Notes: a model not told the origin generated them from the sequence alone. 64,000 bases of DNA from Paenibacillus uliginis N3/975 (GCF_900177425.1 NZ_LT840184.1:3140263-3204262), one strand, 5' to 3'. Counted from the stretch's first letter, positions 35,632 to 45,178 are shown. Numbers and translations are program-made.

Positions 35632-35846
35632 ATCGAGCTTGCGGTAGAATCAAGCCGAATGTGGTGAGGCCGATCCAGCCGACTCCCGAGAGAAAAAACA
35701 GACGCTCGGTCAATCCGAAGTATAACGGAGCAGCATTCGAAGCAAAGATCGATACGATAGAAATCATGAGCAAGAGAAAGGATGCAGCCGTTAACACCGA
35801 CAGCCAGACCATTATTACGAACTTAGTTTCCCTGTTTATTGTTTAA
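35620..35846 (-). pseudogene. Membrane protein fragment, DUF998-like
   Basis: On the minus strand a frame without start reads KFVIMVWLSVLTAASFLLL then MISIVSIFASNAAPLYFGLT and ERLFFLSGVGWIGLTTFGLI, two membrane helices joined by a short loop. This resembles the C-terminal region of DUF998 membrane proteins. It is cut at its C-terminal side by boundary core S19. Confidence 0.45.
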
Positions 35847-36009
35847 ATCAAGTGAATTTTAAGTGGATCCGTAAGCAAGCAGAGGTTAATGGTCTATTTA
35901 TAAGAGAATAGCATTACAATAAAACCATAGTGGGGGTCCACTTGGATTAATCGCGGCCAAAAGACTCCGACCCCGTTTCATCAATGAAGATGTTGGTACG
36001 ATCCGGGAA

Positions 36010-36098
36010 CGGCATGATTTATGGGTGAGGATACGTATTAAACGGGTACACCTATGTCGAGAATAACCCGGTATTCTGTTTTTTACGAGGTGAATGAA
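36010..36098 (+). pseudogene. RHS-repeat core relic
   Basis: A short frame reads LNGYTYVENNPVFCFLRGE and stops. NGYTYVENNPV is the conserved junction at the end of the RHS core just before the variable toxin domain. The flanks are degenerate. It is the only trace of a polymorphic toxin near the immunity cluster. Confidence 0.55.
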
Positions 36099-36311
36099 AA
36101 ACATGGGAATCAGCAACAAATCGGCATGAGAGGCCCCCTTCGAAATCGAGAACGAAGGTGGCTTTTCTCATGTTATATGCGACGGTTGGGGGATTGAGTT
36201 GGAGAGGTAGCTGACCGATAAAATTTGCTTATAATCAAATTTTCTATTGATTTCTCACAAAGGGTTATGTTTAACTATAGAAGTGAAATTGTATTTCTAC
36301 TTTTTTCCTGC

Positions 36312-36593
36312 GAAAGGAGATGTTTTTTAAATGACTGCTTATATGGTATTGGTGGTTTTAACTTAACCGAATATCGGGCATAGTAAATTCCAATCTTTGA
36401 TTATAGCTTGGAATGAGAGAAAACGGGAATATCACCCGTGTTTTTTGCTATGCCGTAAACAGTAACCTTTCGTGAATACTGCTGTTAGCGGGATACGATG
36501 AAGGTCGTATCCCTTTTTGATTATAAGCCGACTTCTTGGCTTTTCGCCGCGAAACAGCAGCTTCTTAGGAGGCTGCTTGTTCGCGGTATTTTT
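36312..36593 (+). promoter_or_regulatory. Leader-peptide attenuator region
   Basis: A ribosome site (CGAAAGGAGA) and 11-codon leader are followed by three hairpins with T runs: ACGGG / CCCGT + TTTTTT (36423-36446), GGGATACGA / TCGTATCCC + TTTTT (36490-36518), and CCGCGAA...GCAGC / GCTGC...TTCGCGG + TATTTTT (36547-36593). A competing pair GGCATAG (36377) / CTATGCC (36448) spans the first terminator. This is the layout of ribosome-mediated attenuation ahead of antibiotic-resistance genes. What it now controls is the eroded rsgA-GNAT-APH run. Confidence 0.6.
36331..36366 (+). CDS. Leader peptide MTAYMVLVVLT
   Basis: Eleven codons with a good ribosome site at 10-base spacing and a TAA stop just before the first pairing region. 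Hydrophobic, without function of its own; stalling on it would favour an alternative RNA fold. Confidence 0.55.
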   Translation: MTAYMVLVVLT

Positions 36594-36635
36594 ATGCCCA
36601 AAAACAACTTTAATTTTTAGGAGAGGATAGGGTCA

Positions 36636-37604
36636 ATGATTGATTTGAAACAATACGGCTGTATTGAAGGGCACGTTCTATCACACTGCGAGGGCTCGGG
36701 AGGATTTTCCGTGCGTTGGCGATTTTGTATTGTTGCAATACAACGAAAACGGCGCTTCTCGCATTGCAAAACTGCTGCCCCGCCGCTCGAAATTTTCCCG
36801 CGCTGACTTTTCGGGGCACGCAGTAGGATATGTCAAAACAATACTGGAGCAAGTCGTAGCAACGAATTTTGATTATGTATTTATCGTGTCGTCCCTAAAC
36901 TGGGATTTCAAGGTCAACCGCATCATGCGCTACCTGACAAGACACGGCAGAGCGGCGGTCAGCCTATCGTGATCTTAACAAAAGCTGACTTGGCCCCAGA
37001 TTTCAACGCACCGTTAGCTGATGTTCAGAAAGCCACTCCTGATGTGCCGGTACACGCAGTTTCCAGTCACACGGGGGTTGGGTTAGACGTGTTGAGTGAA
37101 TATCTGGAACCCGGTAAAACCGTGGTATTCCTCGGTATGTCCGGCGTGGGAAAATCCTCGCTGCTAAACGCATTGATGAATCAGGAAGTGATGACTGTCA
37201 AGGCTATCCGCGAGGACGACAGCCGTGGCCGGCACACAACAACTCACCGCCAACTTTTGATGCTCCCTTCCGGCGCGATGGTTATTGATACGCCGGGTAT
37301 GCGTGAACTTGGGCTGTTCGGTGCGGACGACGGTATCAGCGCGGGATTTAACGATGTGGAGGAATTATTCACGCAGTGCCGCTTCAATGATTGCCGCCAT
37401 AAGACCGAACCTGGCTGTGCTGTTCTCGCCGCCCTTGCCGATGGCTCGGTGCAGCATGAGCATTGGGAGCGTTACCTCTCACAGAAGCGGGAAAACAAGT
37501 TTGGGGACGATAAGGCGGGTTATCTAACGGACAAACGAGCGAGGCATAAATCGCTTGCCATGCGGAGCAAGAATATGAAGAAAAACGGAGGTTTCAAGAA
37601 ATGA
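36636..37604 (+). pseudogene. rsgA: RsgA-like ribosome-dependent GTPase, eroded
   Basis: ATG at 36636 (MIDLKQYG) follows TAGGAGAGG. About 60 N-terminal residues are deleted, and the frame resumes as LKGTFYHTARAREDFPCVGD. Near 36970 another shift moves to VILTKADLAP and the circularly permuted GTPase domain: TKAD (G4), GMSGVGKSSL (G1), DTPGMRELG (G3), then the zinc site CRFNDCRHKTEPGC. RsgA helps mature the 30S subunit. With two lesions this copy is inactive, and the form is the clostridial-type accessory one, not the housekeeping gene. Confidence 0.8.
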
Positions 37605-38007
37605 AAACAGAAATTACTACTAATCGCTTGTTTTTAAGACAGCTTGACAACAGCGATTTACAGGACATATACAGGCAGTTTTCGGACTATGATAAGTGCA
37701 GATTTTTTAGTGATCCACCATGTACGATAGAAGAAGCGCAAGATATTTTCAACCATTATCAACATAAAAATGGCGACAAGGATACGCAAAAGAAGCTGTA
37801 AAACCATTGTTTAATGTATGTTTTGATGAATTTGGCGTTGAATGTATATATGCCTTAACTCACGTCGATAACATAGCCTCTGAAAAACTACTTATATCCA
37901 TTGGGTTTTCACTTGATGGAGTATTACGCGGTTGGGTAAATTTGAACGGCGAACAACAGGTACAAAAATGTTTCACCTTGTTAAAAAACGATTGGAGGAC
38001 TTCATAA
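37601..38007 (+). pseudogene. GNAT acetyltransferase with internal deletion
   Basis: Starts MKTEITTNRLFLRQLDNSDL (overlapping the rsgA stop) and stops at 37801. The next frame has the C-terminal half, ECIYALTHVDNIASEKLLIS then GFSLDGVLRGWV. The central acetyl-CoA loop is deleted, so it is inactive. RimJ/L-like class. Confidence 0.75.
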
Positions 38008-39038
38008 TGAGCGAAATAACAGCCGAAACTCTGACACAGGTCTTAAGCAAAATGCTCGGTACAAAAATAATCTGCACTGATTTCCAAACCAAACCATTAC
38101 ATGGCGGTACAGTGGGTGATGTACAGCTTGTAACGGGCAATGCCCAAACCACTGACAGCGGGATGTTACCCTATAAAATCGTTTTAAAAACGCAGAAAAA
38201 ATTTGAGCGCTACAGCGATCCCGATTCCTGGCGTAGGGAATATGATTTTTATAAATCCAATTTCGGCGCTCTGTTTTCTGAATCATTCCGTTGGCCTGAA
38301 TGTTATCACGTCGAAATGAACGAAGAAGAAAACGAAACGCAGATATGGATGGAATATATCGACGGCATATCGGGTTTAGACTTGACCGGCGATATGTATG
38401 AACGCGCAGCCGAGGAATTAGGACGGTTCCAAGGCAAGTTATATGCCGAACAGCCAGCTTTTTTACAGAGCTTGACCAACCTGAGCAAAGTGGATTATAT
38501 GAAGAACTTCTATCTTCATTATCGGTCATGGAATAGAGTGTACGATTATATACGCTCCGACGATTGCGAAATCCCGAAACACATATGTAAAATGCTCATC
38601 GACATTGATGAAAACGCAGACGAAATATTCAACCGTATTGAAAAGCTACCCATCGTGCTGTGCCACAGGGATTTTTGGGTGGCAAACATATTCTATTCAG
38701 ACGGTAAAACCATACTCATGGACTGGGATACCACGGGGTGGGGCTATTTAGGTGAAGATATGGCAAGTCTTATCGCGGACGAAGCCGATATTGAAAACAT
38801 GGTTGAATACTACCATAGATGTATCCCGGCGTATTACAAGGGCTTTTCGGAATATGCGGATATTTCACACATAACGGATAACTGCGTTTATGAGTTGATT
38901 CTACTTATGTTCGGATACAGGCTTGTAGAGTGGTATATGGACGCAGGATCGGGAAACAAACTCCAAGAAACGGATGATGAAAGAACGCTGCACATCCATA
39001 CCCTGCAAAAAATCTTTGAGATAAGGAATGAACAATGA
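38007..39038 (+). CDS. APH-family phosphotransferase
   Basis: ATG at 38007 overlaps the previous stop (TAATG), with TTGGAGG 8 bases upstream; 343 residues. The kinase core is complete: LPIVLCHRDFWVANIFYSDG (catalytic HRD and N) and ILMDWDTTGWG (metal aspartate). This is the aminoglycoside/choline-type phosphotransferase fold that uses ATP or GTP to phosphorylate a small molecule. N-terminal lobe GGTVGDVQLV holds the nucleotide. Substrate unknown; lying behind an attenuator with a GNAT relic hints at drug modification. Confidence 0.8.
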   Translation: MSEITAETLTQVLSKMLGTKIICTDFQTKPLHGGTVGDVQLVTGNAQTTDSGMLPYKIVLKTQKKFERYSDPDSWRREYDFYKSNFGALFSESFRWPECYHVEMNEEENETQIWMEYIDGISGLDLTGDMYERAAEELGRFQGKLYAEQPAFLQSLTNLSKVDYMKNFYLHYRSWNRVYDYIRSDDCEIPKHICKMLIDIDENADEIFNRIEKLPIVLCHRDFWVANIFYSDGKTILMDWDTTGWGYLGEDMASLIADEADIENMVEYYHRCIPAYYKGFSEYADISHITDNCVYELILLMFGYRLVEWYMDAGSGNKLQETDDERTLHIHTLQKIFEIRNEQ

Positions 39039-39179
39039 TTGATAAATTGTTTCACTTACTACAGAAACGCGCGCTTTAGCAGCATTTCAAAGGGTATGCT
39101 TGAATCCTGATTGGGACGCAGCCAGCCGTAAACACAGTTACATAAACCGCTCCGTGAAATGACTCTCCGGCGTCATCCC

Positions 39180-39540
39180 GGCAAATGGAAAAATCCTTGG
39201 CCTCGGCTGCCGGGCCGGGGCTTTACGCAAAAAGACTTTCGGGTATGTGGTATGACGTAACCGGTGTTGATTTTTCAAAGAGAGTTATTACATTTCTGAG
39301 GCGTTGGGTTCACTTGATGGACGTGCAGATGTAACCAGTGAGGAAATGGCCCAGTTATGGCCCTGCGAAGCTGTCTGTGAGGTAATGGAAGAAATGACGT
39401 CAACGGAAGTCGGGAAGGGATTTTATATCGAGGTAGTTTATTCTCGTGCTGTACACTGGCGGGGCGAGGGTGGACAACAGGAGCGGGAACTTGCTGCAAA
39501 ATATCACACCTTGGCTTATTGTCGGGGGACAATAACATGG
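39180..39540 (+). pseudogene. Methyltransferase relic and unknown coding fragment
   Basis: Near 39190 GKILGLGCRAGALRKKTFG is the SAM-binding glycine loop of a class I methyltransferase, broken by stops. From 39304 another frame reads EEMAQLWPCEAVCEVMEEMT, FYIEVVYSRAVHWRGEGG and ends QERELAAKYHTL before merging with the type A repeat. Neither part is a complete gene. Confidence 0.5.
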
Positions 39541-39650
39541 TCCCATTGAAAATCGCTATTTAGCGGCTTTATTGTTTTAAAGGTACAAGTTCTTGTCCCG
39601 AGTCGAGGACAAGAACTTGTACCTTTTGCCGATTAGATAAATATCTAATA
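39520..39650 (+). repeat. Type A modular repeat, copy A8
   Basis: TGTCGGGGGACAATAACATG, hairpin AATCGC...AGCGGCTTTATTG, inverted arms AAGGTACAAGTTCTTGTCC / complement (39580-39616), then GATTAGATAAATATCTAATA. The fourth module is missing. The outer arm bases differ from A1 but still pair. Confidence 0.85.
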
Positions 39651-39857
39651 CTTAAGTCCCCAAAAACCTAGAAGATTCGAGGCTTTTTTGTAATTCAAAC
39701 TTGTACATATGAATTGTTCATTCTCTGATCAAGAGCGGCTGCTTGACTTCGAAGAGAATGGGGGGATATTCGCTGGAATTCTCGATGTCACCTTCACAAA
39801 CTTTGTTTGATTTTGATAGACATTTATTGAACAAACCATACTGCATTACTTTTTTTA

Positions 39858-40355
39858 TCACTGGAACTCTATTGAGTTCGACATAATTACTTCAAAAAAT
39901 TCTTCAAGATTATTTGCTGCTTTTTCAACTTCTTCAAATTCAGGTTCATATCCACGTACAATAGCACCTATTTCATTTGTTAAATCAATCGCATAGAAGG
40001 AATATCCACCATCAACTGACATAACTATTGGCAGGTAATTATCCCACCACGCAGTTATTTCTGATTTCCATATATCATCATCCATTGCTGCTTCTAAGCC
40101 GAGCAATTCAAATTCATTCCATTTAAACGCAATATCTGAGCTATTATTGTATTCATCCTCACAAAGAAACCAAGTCTTCTCATTAGGTGTGATGCATTGT
40201 TTTACAACACTTAAAAAACCTAAGTATTCATTAGGAATTTCTTTATATCTAGATATAAAGCTACCACCTAAATTTAAATTAAAATCCAGATTTTTGGTTA
40301 TAGCCCAACCGTTTTCTTCAGCCCAAATAATAAATTCATTAGTTTTGTTATTCAT
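39858..40355 (-). CDS. SUKH-like immunity protein
   Basis: Encodes 165 residues on the minus strand with GAGAAGGTGG upstream of the ATG. The segments RYKEIPNEYLGFLSVVKQC, TWFLCEDEYNNSS and GYSFYAIDLTNEIGAIVRGY, followed by FEEVEKAANNLEEFFEVI, fit the SUKH fold. It is separate from the main immunity cluster and in opposite orientation. Toxin partner not present. Confidence 0.7.
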   Translation of the reverse strand: MNNKTNEFIIWAEENGWAITKNLDFNLNLGGSFISRYKEIPNEYLGFLSVVKQCITPNEKTWFLCEDEYNNSSDIAFKWNEFELLGLEAAMDDDIWKSEITAWWDNYLPIVMSVDGGYSFYAIDLTNEIGAIVRGYEPEFEEVEKAANNLEEFFEVIMSNSIEFQ

Positions 40356-40709
40356 AGTCCACCTTCTCCCACATTATTCACTCCAATTTCTTATAGGCTA
40401 TGATTATTATTCTAGTTGGACTTTTCCATATCCTTTTTGAACTAAACTGCCCGTTTTCTGAACAAGCAAAAAGACCACCGCAGCGATCTCATCTTTAACT
40501 ATTGCACCCGTTAGTGTAAATACACTAAGAAAATACTAAATTGAAGAGCTATTGATACACCAAACTTCAAAAGTCTTATTTACAGACTTAGTAAACTACA
40601 ACACCAGCAAGGGAGATCTATTCTAGTATCAAGGACAGACAGCCAACGCTGAATAAAGATGAATTAGAGCCTATAAGGGCAAAAGCGCGAACAGTGATGG
40701 GAAAACTAA

Positions 40710-40865
40710 ATGACTCTATTTGATGAGTGGGCAGCTGACCAAGACCCAGAATACCGTCAATTCTTCTACGAACATTTGCTACCAGAATTGAGTGCGAGTG
40801 CGAAAGGGAAGATCGTAATTGCGATTACACACGACGACTCGTACTTCCAAGTAGCGGATAACTGA
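40710..40865 (+). pseudogene. C-terminal relic of a cyclic-peptide exporter ATPase
   Basis: Reads MTLFDEWAADQDPEYRQFFY then EHLLPELSASAKGKIVIAIT and HDDSYFQVADN. LFDEWAADQDP is the Walker B/D-loop and THDD the switch region of the SyrD/PvdE-like exporters that move cyclic or lipopeptides. A frameshift at 40860 leads to LINLELGKSF and then unrelated residues. Only about 50 residues are left. It lies about 4.3 kb upstream of the NRPS operon. Confidence 0.7.
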
Positions 40866-41001
40866 TCAATTTAGAGTTGGGTAAATCATTTCTACGAATC
40901 CATCAGGCAGTGGTTGCCCTTTATGAATTTAAATATAGGGAGAAGCCACGTTATCATCATGCATTCTCCAAGAGTTTCTTTCCCAAGGGGGAAGTGTATA
41001 G

Positions 41002-41315
41002 ATATGAGATATTCAATTTCTAGAGCTACAACTTTCGGCTGGGCGGATGTACCCGAATACAATGTACCTTCAGAAATGCTTAATAAACGAATTGCTATTG
41101 AGTCATTAAACCAAGACGGTGAAGTTGTATCTGAGACAATATTATCCAATGAAGATATAAAAAGAGTTATGACCTTAATGTTAGCTGCTTATGGGACGGG
41201 TTATTTGTTGAAAGAAATCTGTCCTTATCTATTTAATGACGAAGAAATAAATATTGCTTCTGATTGTCTGGAAGTTATGAAGGTTACGGAACTGGCAGGG
41301 CTTAGCTGCTCGTGA
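41002..41315 (+). CDS. Unknown protein, about 104 residues
   Basis: ATG at 41002 with CAAGGGGGAAG upstream (MRYSISRATTFGWADVPEYN). The frame stays open upstream but overlaps other coding debris there, so this start is chosen. It ends with a helical segment (DIKRVMTLMLAAYGTGYLLK). No family recognised. Could itself be a fragment. Confidence 0.4.
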
Positions 41316-41460
41316 TGCTTTTTAAGGCCAGATCCGTATGTTCAACGTCCATTAGAAGCCCTCTCGTTTTTTCGGAAAAAATGAACTGCGCCTTATAAGC
41401 GGACAAGGAGGGGAAGGGCACTCTTCCATTGACTAATCGAGGCACGGACAGAACTTCTCC

Positions 41461-42294
41461 TTACTTCTCAACACGCCAATCTACCTTTTTCAAGATCAAT
41501 ACGATGGAAATCAGCGAGAAAAGCAAGAGTACAAGCGTGTTCCAAGCGACAGACCCGGACCAGCCCGAAATCAGCACCTCCCGCATGGCCTCGGCGGCGT
41601 AAGTGGTTGGGAAGATATAAGAGAACCACTGCAGGATCGCAGGCAATTGATCCATATCCACCATGACTGGCGTCAAAAACGAAATGAACATCATCAACGC
41701 CTGAACCAGCATATTCGTCAATTGATGGCTAGGCGACCAGAAGCCGATCAGTACACCCGCGCCAACCACGCTAAAGACGGTGAGCAGCAATACAGGGACA
41801 AGTCCCCAGCTGTAGTGGAATTGAATGCCGTAAGCAAGTTGACCAATCATCGCCAGGATAATAAAAGACGGTACGCTCATGATCAAGCCGCGCAGCAGAT
41901 TGGCGAAGATGAAGTTTACCTTGGCAATCGGCAGGGACGAATAGTACGTGAAGTGGCCTTGATGCTTCTGCCAAGATATCTCCTGAGCCATGGAATTGAG
42001 TCCCATGACGATTAAGCCGAAGAGCATATTCCCTGTAATAATACGTGTCATGACAGCCGGCGTTGGGTCGACCGTAAAGAATTTGAGAAACATCAGCGTT
42101 GTTAACGGAAACATGCATGCCATGATGAAAATCCAAACCCATGCCTCGCGGATAATCGTGAATTGAATGCGGGCCAAAATCAGCCATTCCATAATTCTAC
42201 GTTGGATTATGCTCTGCTGCTCGCGCCCTTGGATAAAGACCGCTTCTTGCAGTTGCAAGTCTTGGCTTTGCATTGAAGATTTCATCTTTTCCAT
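41461..42294 (-). CDS. ABC-2 type transporter permease
   Basis: Encodes 277 residues with six hydrophobic segments after a charged N-terminus (MEKMKSSMQSQDLQLQEA), typical of ABC-2 permeases such as those for drug or polysaccharide export (for example GNMLFGLIVMGLNSMAQEIS, FVSF...PVMVDMDQLPAILQWFSY, FPTTYAAEAMREVL, the usual end motif). It begins just after the stop of its ATPase, so the two are translationally linked. Confidence 0.9.
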   Translation of the reverse strand: MEKMKSSMQSQDLQLQEAVFIQGREQQSIIQRRIMEWLILARIQFTIIREAWVWIFIMACMFPLTTLMFLKFFTVDPTPAVMTRIITGNMLFGLIVMGLNSMAQEISWQKHQGHFTYYSSLPIAKVNFIFANLLRGLIMSVPSFIILAMIGQLAYGIQFHYSWGLVPVLLLTVFSVVGAGVLIGFWSPSHQLTNMLVQALMMFISFLTPVMVDMDQLPAILQWFSYIFPTTYAAEAMREVLISGWSGSVAWNTLVLLLFSLISIVLILKKVDWRVEK

Positions 42295-42296
42295 GT

Positions 42297-43253
42297 TTAG
42301 ACCACCTCCGCATTGGCAGGCTTATCCTGTTCGTCGTCGATATGAAAATAGACATCTTCAAGATTCGGCGGGACCAACGAATATTCTTCAATCGGTAAAT
42401 GCTGCTGGGTCAGGCAGTCAATCGCGTAGCTGGCGTTCTGCTTCTCGATCAGTGCCCGGATTCGGTTTTCTCCCACTTTGGTCCACTGTCCCAGCGCGCT
42501 TAAGCTTCGGCAAACATGATCGCTTTCGCCTAGGGAGGTCGTAATTTCCAGCTTCATCCTCTGATCGACCCTTTGTTTTAAGACACTGACATGATCGATG
42601 GCCAATAGCTTGCCGTGATTTACAACAGCTACTCTGTCCACGACCTGTTCGGCCTCCAGCACGTTGTGTGTCACCAAGATTATGGTTACTCCTTGCCGAT
42701 TGCGTTCTTGAATCAGATCCCATACGAGCCTTCTCTTTTTAGGGTCCAGTTCATTGGTCGGTTCATCCAGGATCATGACGGGGGAAAAACCGATCAAGCA
42801 AGTACCAATCCCAATTAAACGTTTCTGTCCACCGGAAACGTTTTTCAGCAGCTTATGACGGAGGTCCTGCATTCCAAAGCGTTCCAATAATTCCTCTGTT
42901 TGCTTTACGGCGGCCCCCTTCGTCAACCCCCGCAATCTTCCTGTAAAATACAAAGCTTCCCAGGTTTTTAAACTGGTCAGGGCGTGAGGCTCTTGTGAGT
43001 AGTAGGCCACCTCCTGGGCAACTCGCTTTGTTTGTGTCTGTACGCTGGTTCCTTTATAGCGTACCGTGCCTGAGGTGGGAGCAAGGTGGCCTACCATCTG
43101 CTTGATTAGCGTGGATTTGCCTGCTCCATTCGGACCGAGCAAACCGAGAATTTCCCCTTGTTGAACGTCGAAGCTAATGTTTTGATTGGCGACAACCTTT
43201 CCTTTTTTGTACGTTTTATTCACATGCTCTAATTGATAGATCAGCTTCATCAT
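42297..43253 (-). CDS. ABC transporter ATP-binding protein
   Basis: Encodes 318 residues with AAAGGGGC upstream of the ATG. All ATPase motifs are present: Walker A GPNGAGKST, Q-loop SQEP, signature NVSGGQKRL, Walker B VMILDEPTNELDP and switch H in VTHNV. The C-terminal 100 residues are an accessory domain as in DrrA-like drug-efflux ATPases. Together with the permease it forms a two-gene exporter reading away from the NRPS operon. It could export the lipopeptide or protect against it, by position only. Confidence 0.92.
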   Translation of the reverse strand: MMKLIYQLEHVNKTYKKGKVVANQNISFDVQQGEILGLLGPNGAGKSTLIKQMVGHLAPTSGTVRYKGTSVQTQTKRVAQEVAYYSQEPHALTSLKTWEALYFTGRLRGLTKGAAVKQTEELLERFGMQDLRHKLLKNVSGGQKRLIGIGTCLIGFSPVMILDEPTNELDPKKRRLVWDLIQERNRQGVTIILVTHNVLEAEQVVDRVAVVNHGKLLAIDHVSVLKQRVDQRMKLEITTSLGESDHVCRSLSALGQWTKVGENRIRALIEKQNASYAIDCLTQQHLPIEEYSLVPPNLEDVYFHIDDEQDKPANAEVV

Positions 43254-43506
43254 TCTTGCCCCTTTCAGTTCGAACTATGTTTTTGCCGCTGCGTGTCTAA
43301 ATCCAGAGAGAGTATGTATTCTTTGACTGATAAATTCTTTTGTTGGAGGATGCCTAAGTATACTTAACGGTATATCAACAGGCATTAATATAAAGATAAC
43401 TTATTGCTCTGACTAGGAGTGAGGGACGGCAGAATGGTTTTCGTCTCCGTCTCAGGACGCAGACAGCATGCGGAGCTCCTGAATCCACTGTCTCTGGGGA
43501 GTATAG

Positions 43507-43773
43507 ATGATTAACGGAAAAAGATACAGTTCGGATCATACCCTTACGGAGATACAATCGCGGACAGCTTACGAGAAGAATGAAAAAGAAGAAACATTCG
43601 GTTCTGCATTGTCAGCGGAAACCATCGGACATGAACCCGATTTTATTGCGGCCATAGGAACAAATGACGTAGAAGGGTACGTCAGATCCAGCGACTTTGA
43701 CACTGGCGTAACGTCTTCGGTCTATGCTCTATCGCGAGTGAATGAGCCGATCCAAGTTTTGAATGCGTTGTAG
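43507..43773 (+). CDS. Short unknown protein, probably truncated
   Basis: ATG with GGGGAG upstream; 88 residues. The pattern FGSALSAETIGHEPDFIAAI then GTNDVEGYVRSSDF is familiar from the C-terminal part of secreted Paenibacillus proteins that normally continue further, so this looks like an end-truncated copy. No function assigned. Confidence 0.4.
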   Translation: MINGKRYSSDHTLTEIQSRTAYEKNEKEETFGSALSAETIGHEPDFIAAIGTNDVEGYVRSSDFDTGVTSSVYALSRVNEPIQVLNAL

Positions 43774-43949
43774 CATGAAAAATCCCCTCTCATCGTATTT
43801 TCCCGACCTATGTATTGTTGATATCTATTCTATGGTCAAAATATATACTGATACATGCTGTTATAATTTTCAATAGAAACTAACAAAAAAGTATCCCAAC
43901 ATTATAATTGTAATATATATCCTATAGTGGCACAGACCGGGAAGACGGT

Positions 43950-44383
43950 ATGCAATTTCAACCAATGTATTATGATGGGGAATTATTTCTACCGAAGATC
44001 GAATTAATTATGACATTATAACGGACTTGAAGCGAAAACAGATTTTAATGAATCAATTAGTGGATCATTCCCAATATTATTTATTTCGAGCTCAACAAGG
44101 CGAGTATATGCGTTTAACAGTAGAAGAGCTAATCACTTTTCTAATCAAAGTAACGGAGAGGAATGAGCATGTCGCTCTATTAATGGATTATTTTGCTTTA
44201 AAAGAAGAACGGAAGGTAAAAATTAGGGTACTAAGCTCATCGAAAAGGATGTATGTGACATTGCTGCGTGCCTTTTTAACGCATCAGCCTACACTTGTAT
44301 TGGAGGAACCCTATTTTTACTTGGAAGAAGACGATCGTCGTTATTTTAAACGGATTTTAGATGACCTTTCGAAAGAAAAGTAG
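43950..44383 (+). pseudogene. ABC-ATPase-like/LytTR regulator relic
   Basis: ATG at 43950 reads MQFQPMYYDGELFLPKIELI then stops. A second frame from about 43976 carries DYFALKEERKVKIRVLSSSK then YVTLLRAFLTHQPTLVLEEP, a degenerate ABC signature and Walker B. The protein ends at 44383, before the LytTR DNA-binding domain that usually follows in Bacillales proteins of this build. Frameshift plus truncation indicate a dead gene. Confidence 0.5.
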
Positions 44384-44822
44384 ATTTTAATGCTAACATT
44401 TGAACCGTTACGACCGCAAAAAAGCGCTCCACTATTGCCATCAATCCATTCGTTACAAAGTTACGATTTTTAATATGTTTTTGTTTGTTAAGCTGCTGTT
44501 TTCAAGCAAGATCGGTAATGCTTTTTTGCAAAGAGCTCTCAATCTCTGGTAGGGCTGATCAAAAAAGAAAAAAGGAATTTTCCCCTCTATTGTAAGATTA
44601 TCTCCCTATCGCAAGTGAAAGTTTAGCACTACTATAAGGGTAGGTTTCAAGAAATTTCCTATACATTTTGCGCTGCAACACTTTAATTCATTACCGCTAC
44701 ACCTCATTACGGGACGATTTTCCCCCTTTGCAGCACTGAACTGCCTGTATGATGAGCTGCTGTGATGTACAAGCCACGTTTTTTGTTTCTACTGTCGGAA
44801 TTTTCAATCAACTGGAACCCGC

Positions 44823-45000
44823 ACAATAGCATAGACCTATCTAATTAGCATGACCTCGTCCAATAGCATGAGCTTGCCCAATCAGCAAGATTCCACACAC
44901 AAAAAGCATGAACTTGCCAGTCAACATAACCTCTCACAATCGCTTGAAATTACCCATTCAGCATGATCCCACACATAAGCATGAACTTGCTTATTCCACA
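44823..45000 (+). repeat. Degenerate short tandem repeats
   Basis: At least six imperfect copies of a unit like AGCATGAACTTGCCCAATC occur (for example TAGCATGACCTCGTCCAAT, TAGCATGAGCTTGCCCAAT, AAGCATGAACTTGCCAGTC, AAGCATGAACTTGCTTATT), spaced roughly 20-45 bases. They might be a regulator array or a mutational relic. Confidence 0.6.
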
Positions 45001-45107
45001 CGAACCGCCACATTAACACGAATTTGCCTCAGAATCTCTTTTTTGAACGGCTTGATTGCTCCAGCTTGTTCTTTTTCGTTAAGACAGAGAAACAATGTAG
45101 GTTTGTT

Positions 45108-45171
45108 TGCACTCTGAATGTTCCTTAAAAAGAATATTTGGGAAATAACGTTCGTTATAAGAAGAGGAGAG
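45108..45171 (+). promoter_or_regulatory. Putative promoter/operator of the panD-NRPS operon
   Basis: TTGCAC at 45108 could be a -35 box with a weak -10 (AAGAAT) 17 bases on. The small dyad ATAACG-TT-CGTTAT at about 45147-45160 sits between it and the ribosome site (GAGGAG). Boxes are weak matches. Confidence 0.35.
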
Positions 45172-45178
45172 TGTATTC

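Larger units (their letters stand above)
44384..45178. other. Long non-coding region before the biosynthetic operon
   Basis: About 795 bases without a gene on either strand. The first 440 bases are AT-rich with no clear structure. A block of degenerate short repeats lies at 44823-45000, and the last 80 bases should hold the operon promoter. Confidence 0.6.

Noticed and set aside
44823..45000. CRISPR array
   Set aside because: Repeats are degenerate, spacing is irregular and there are no cas genes.
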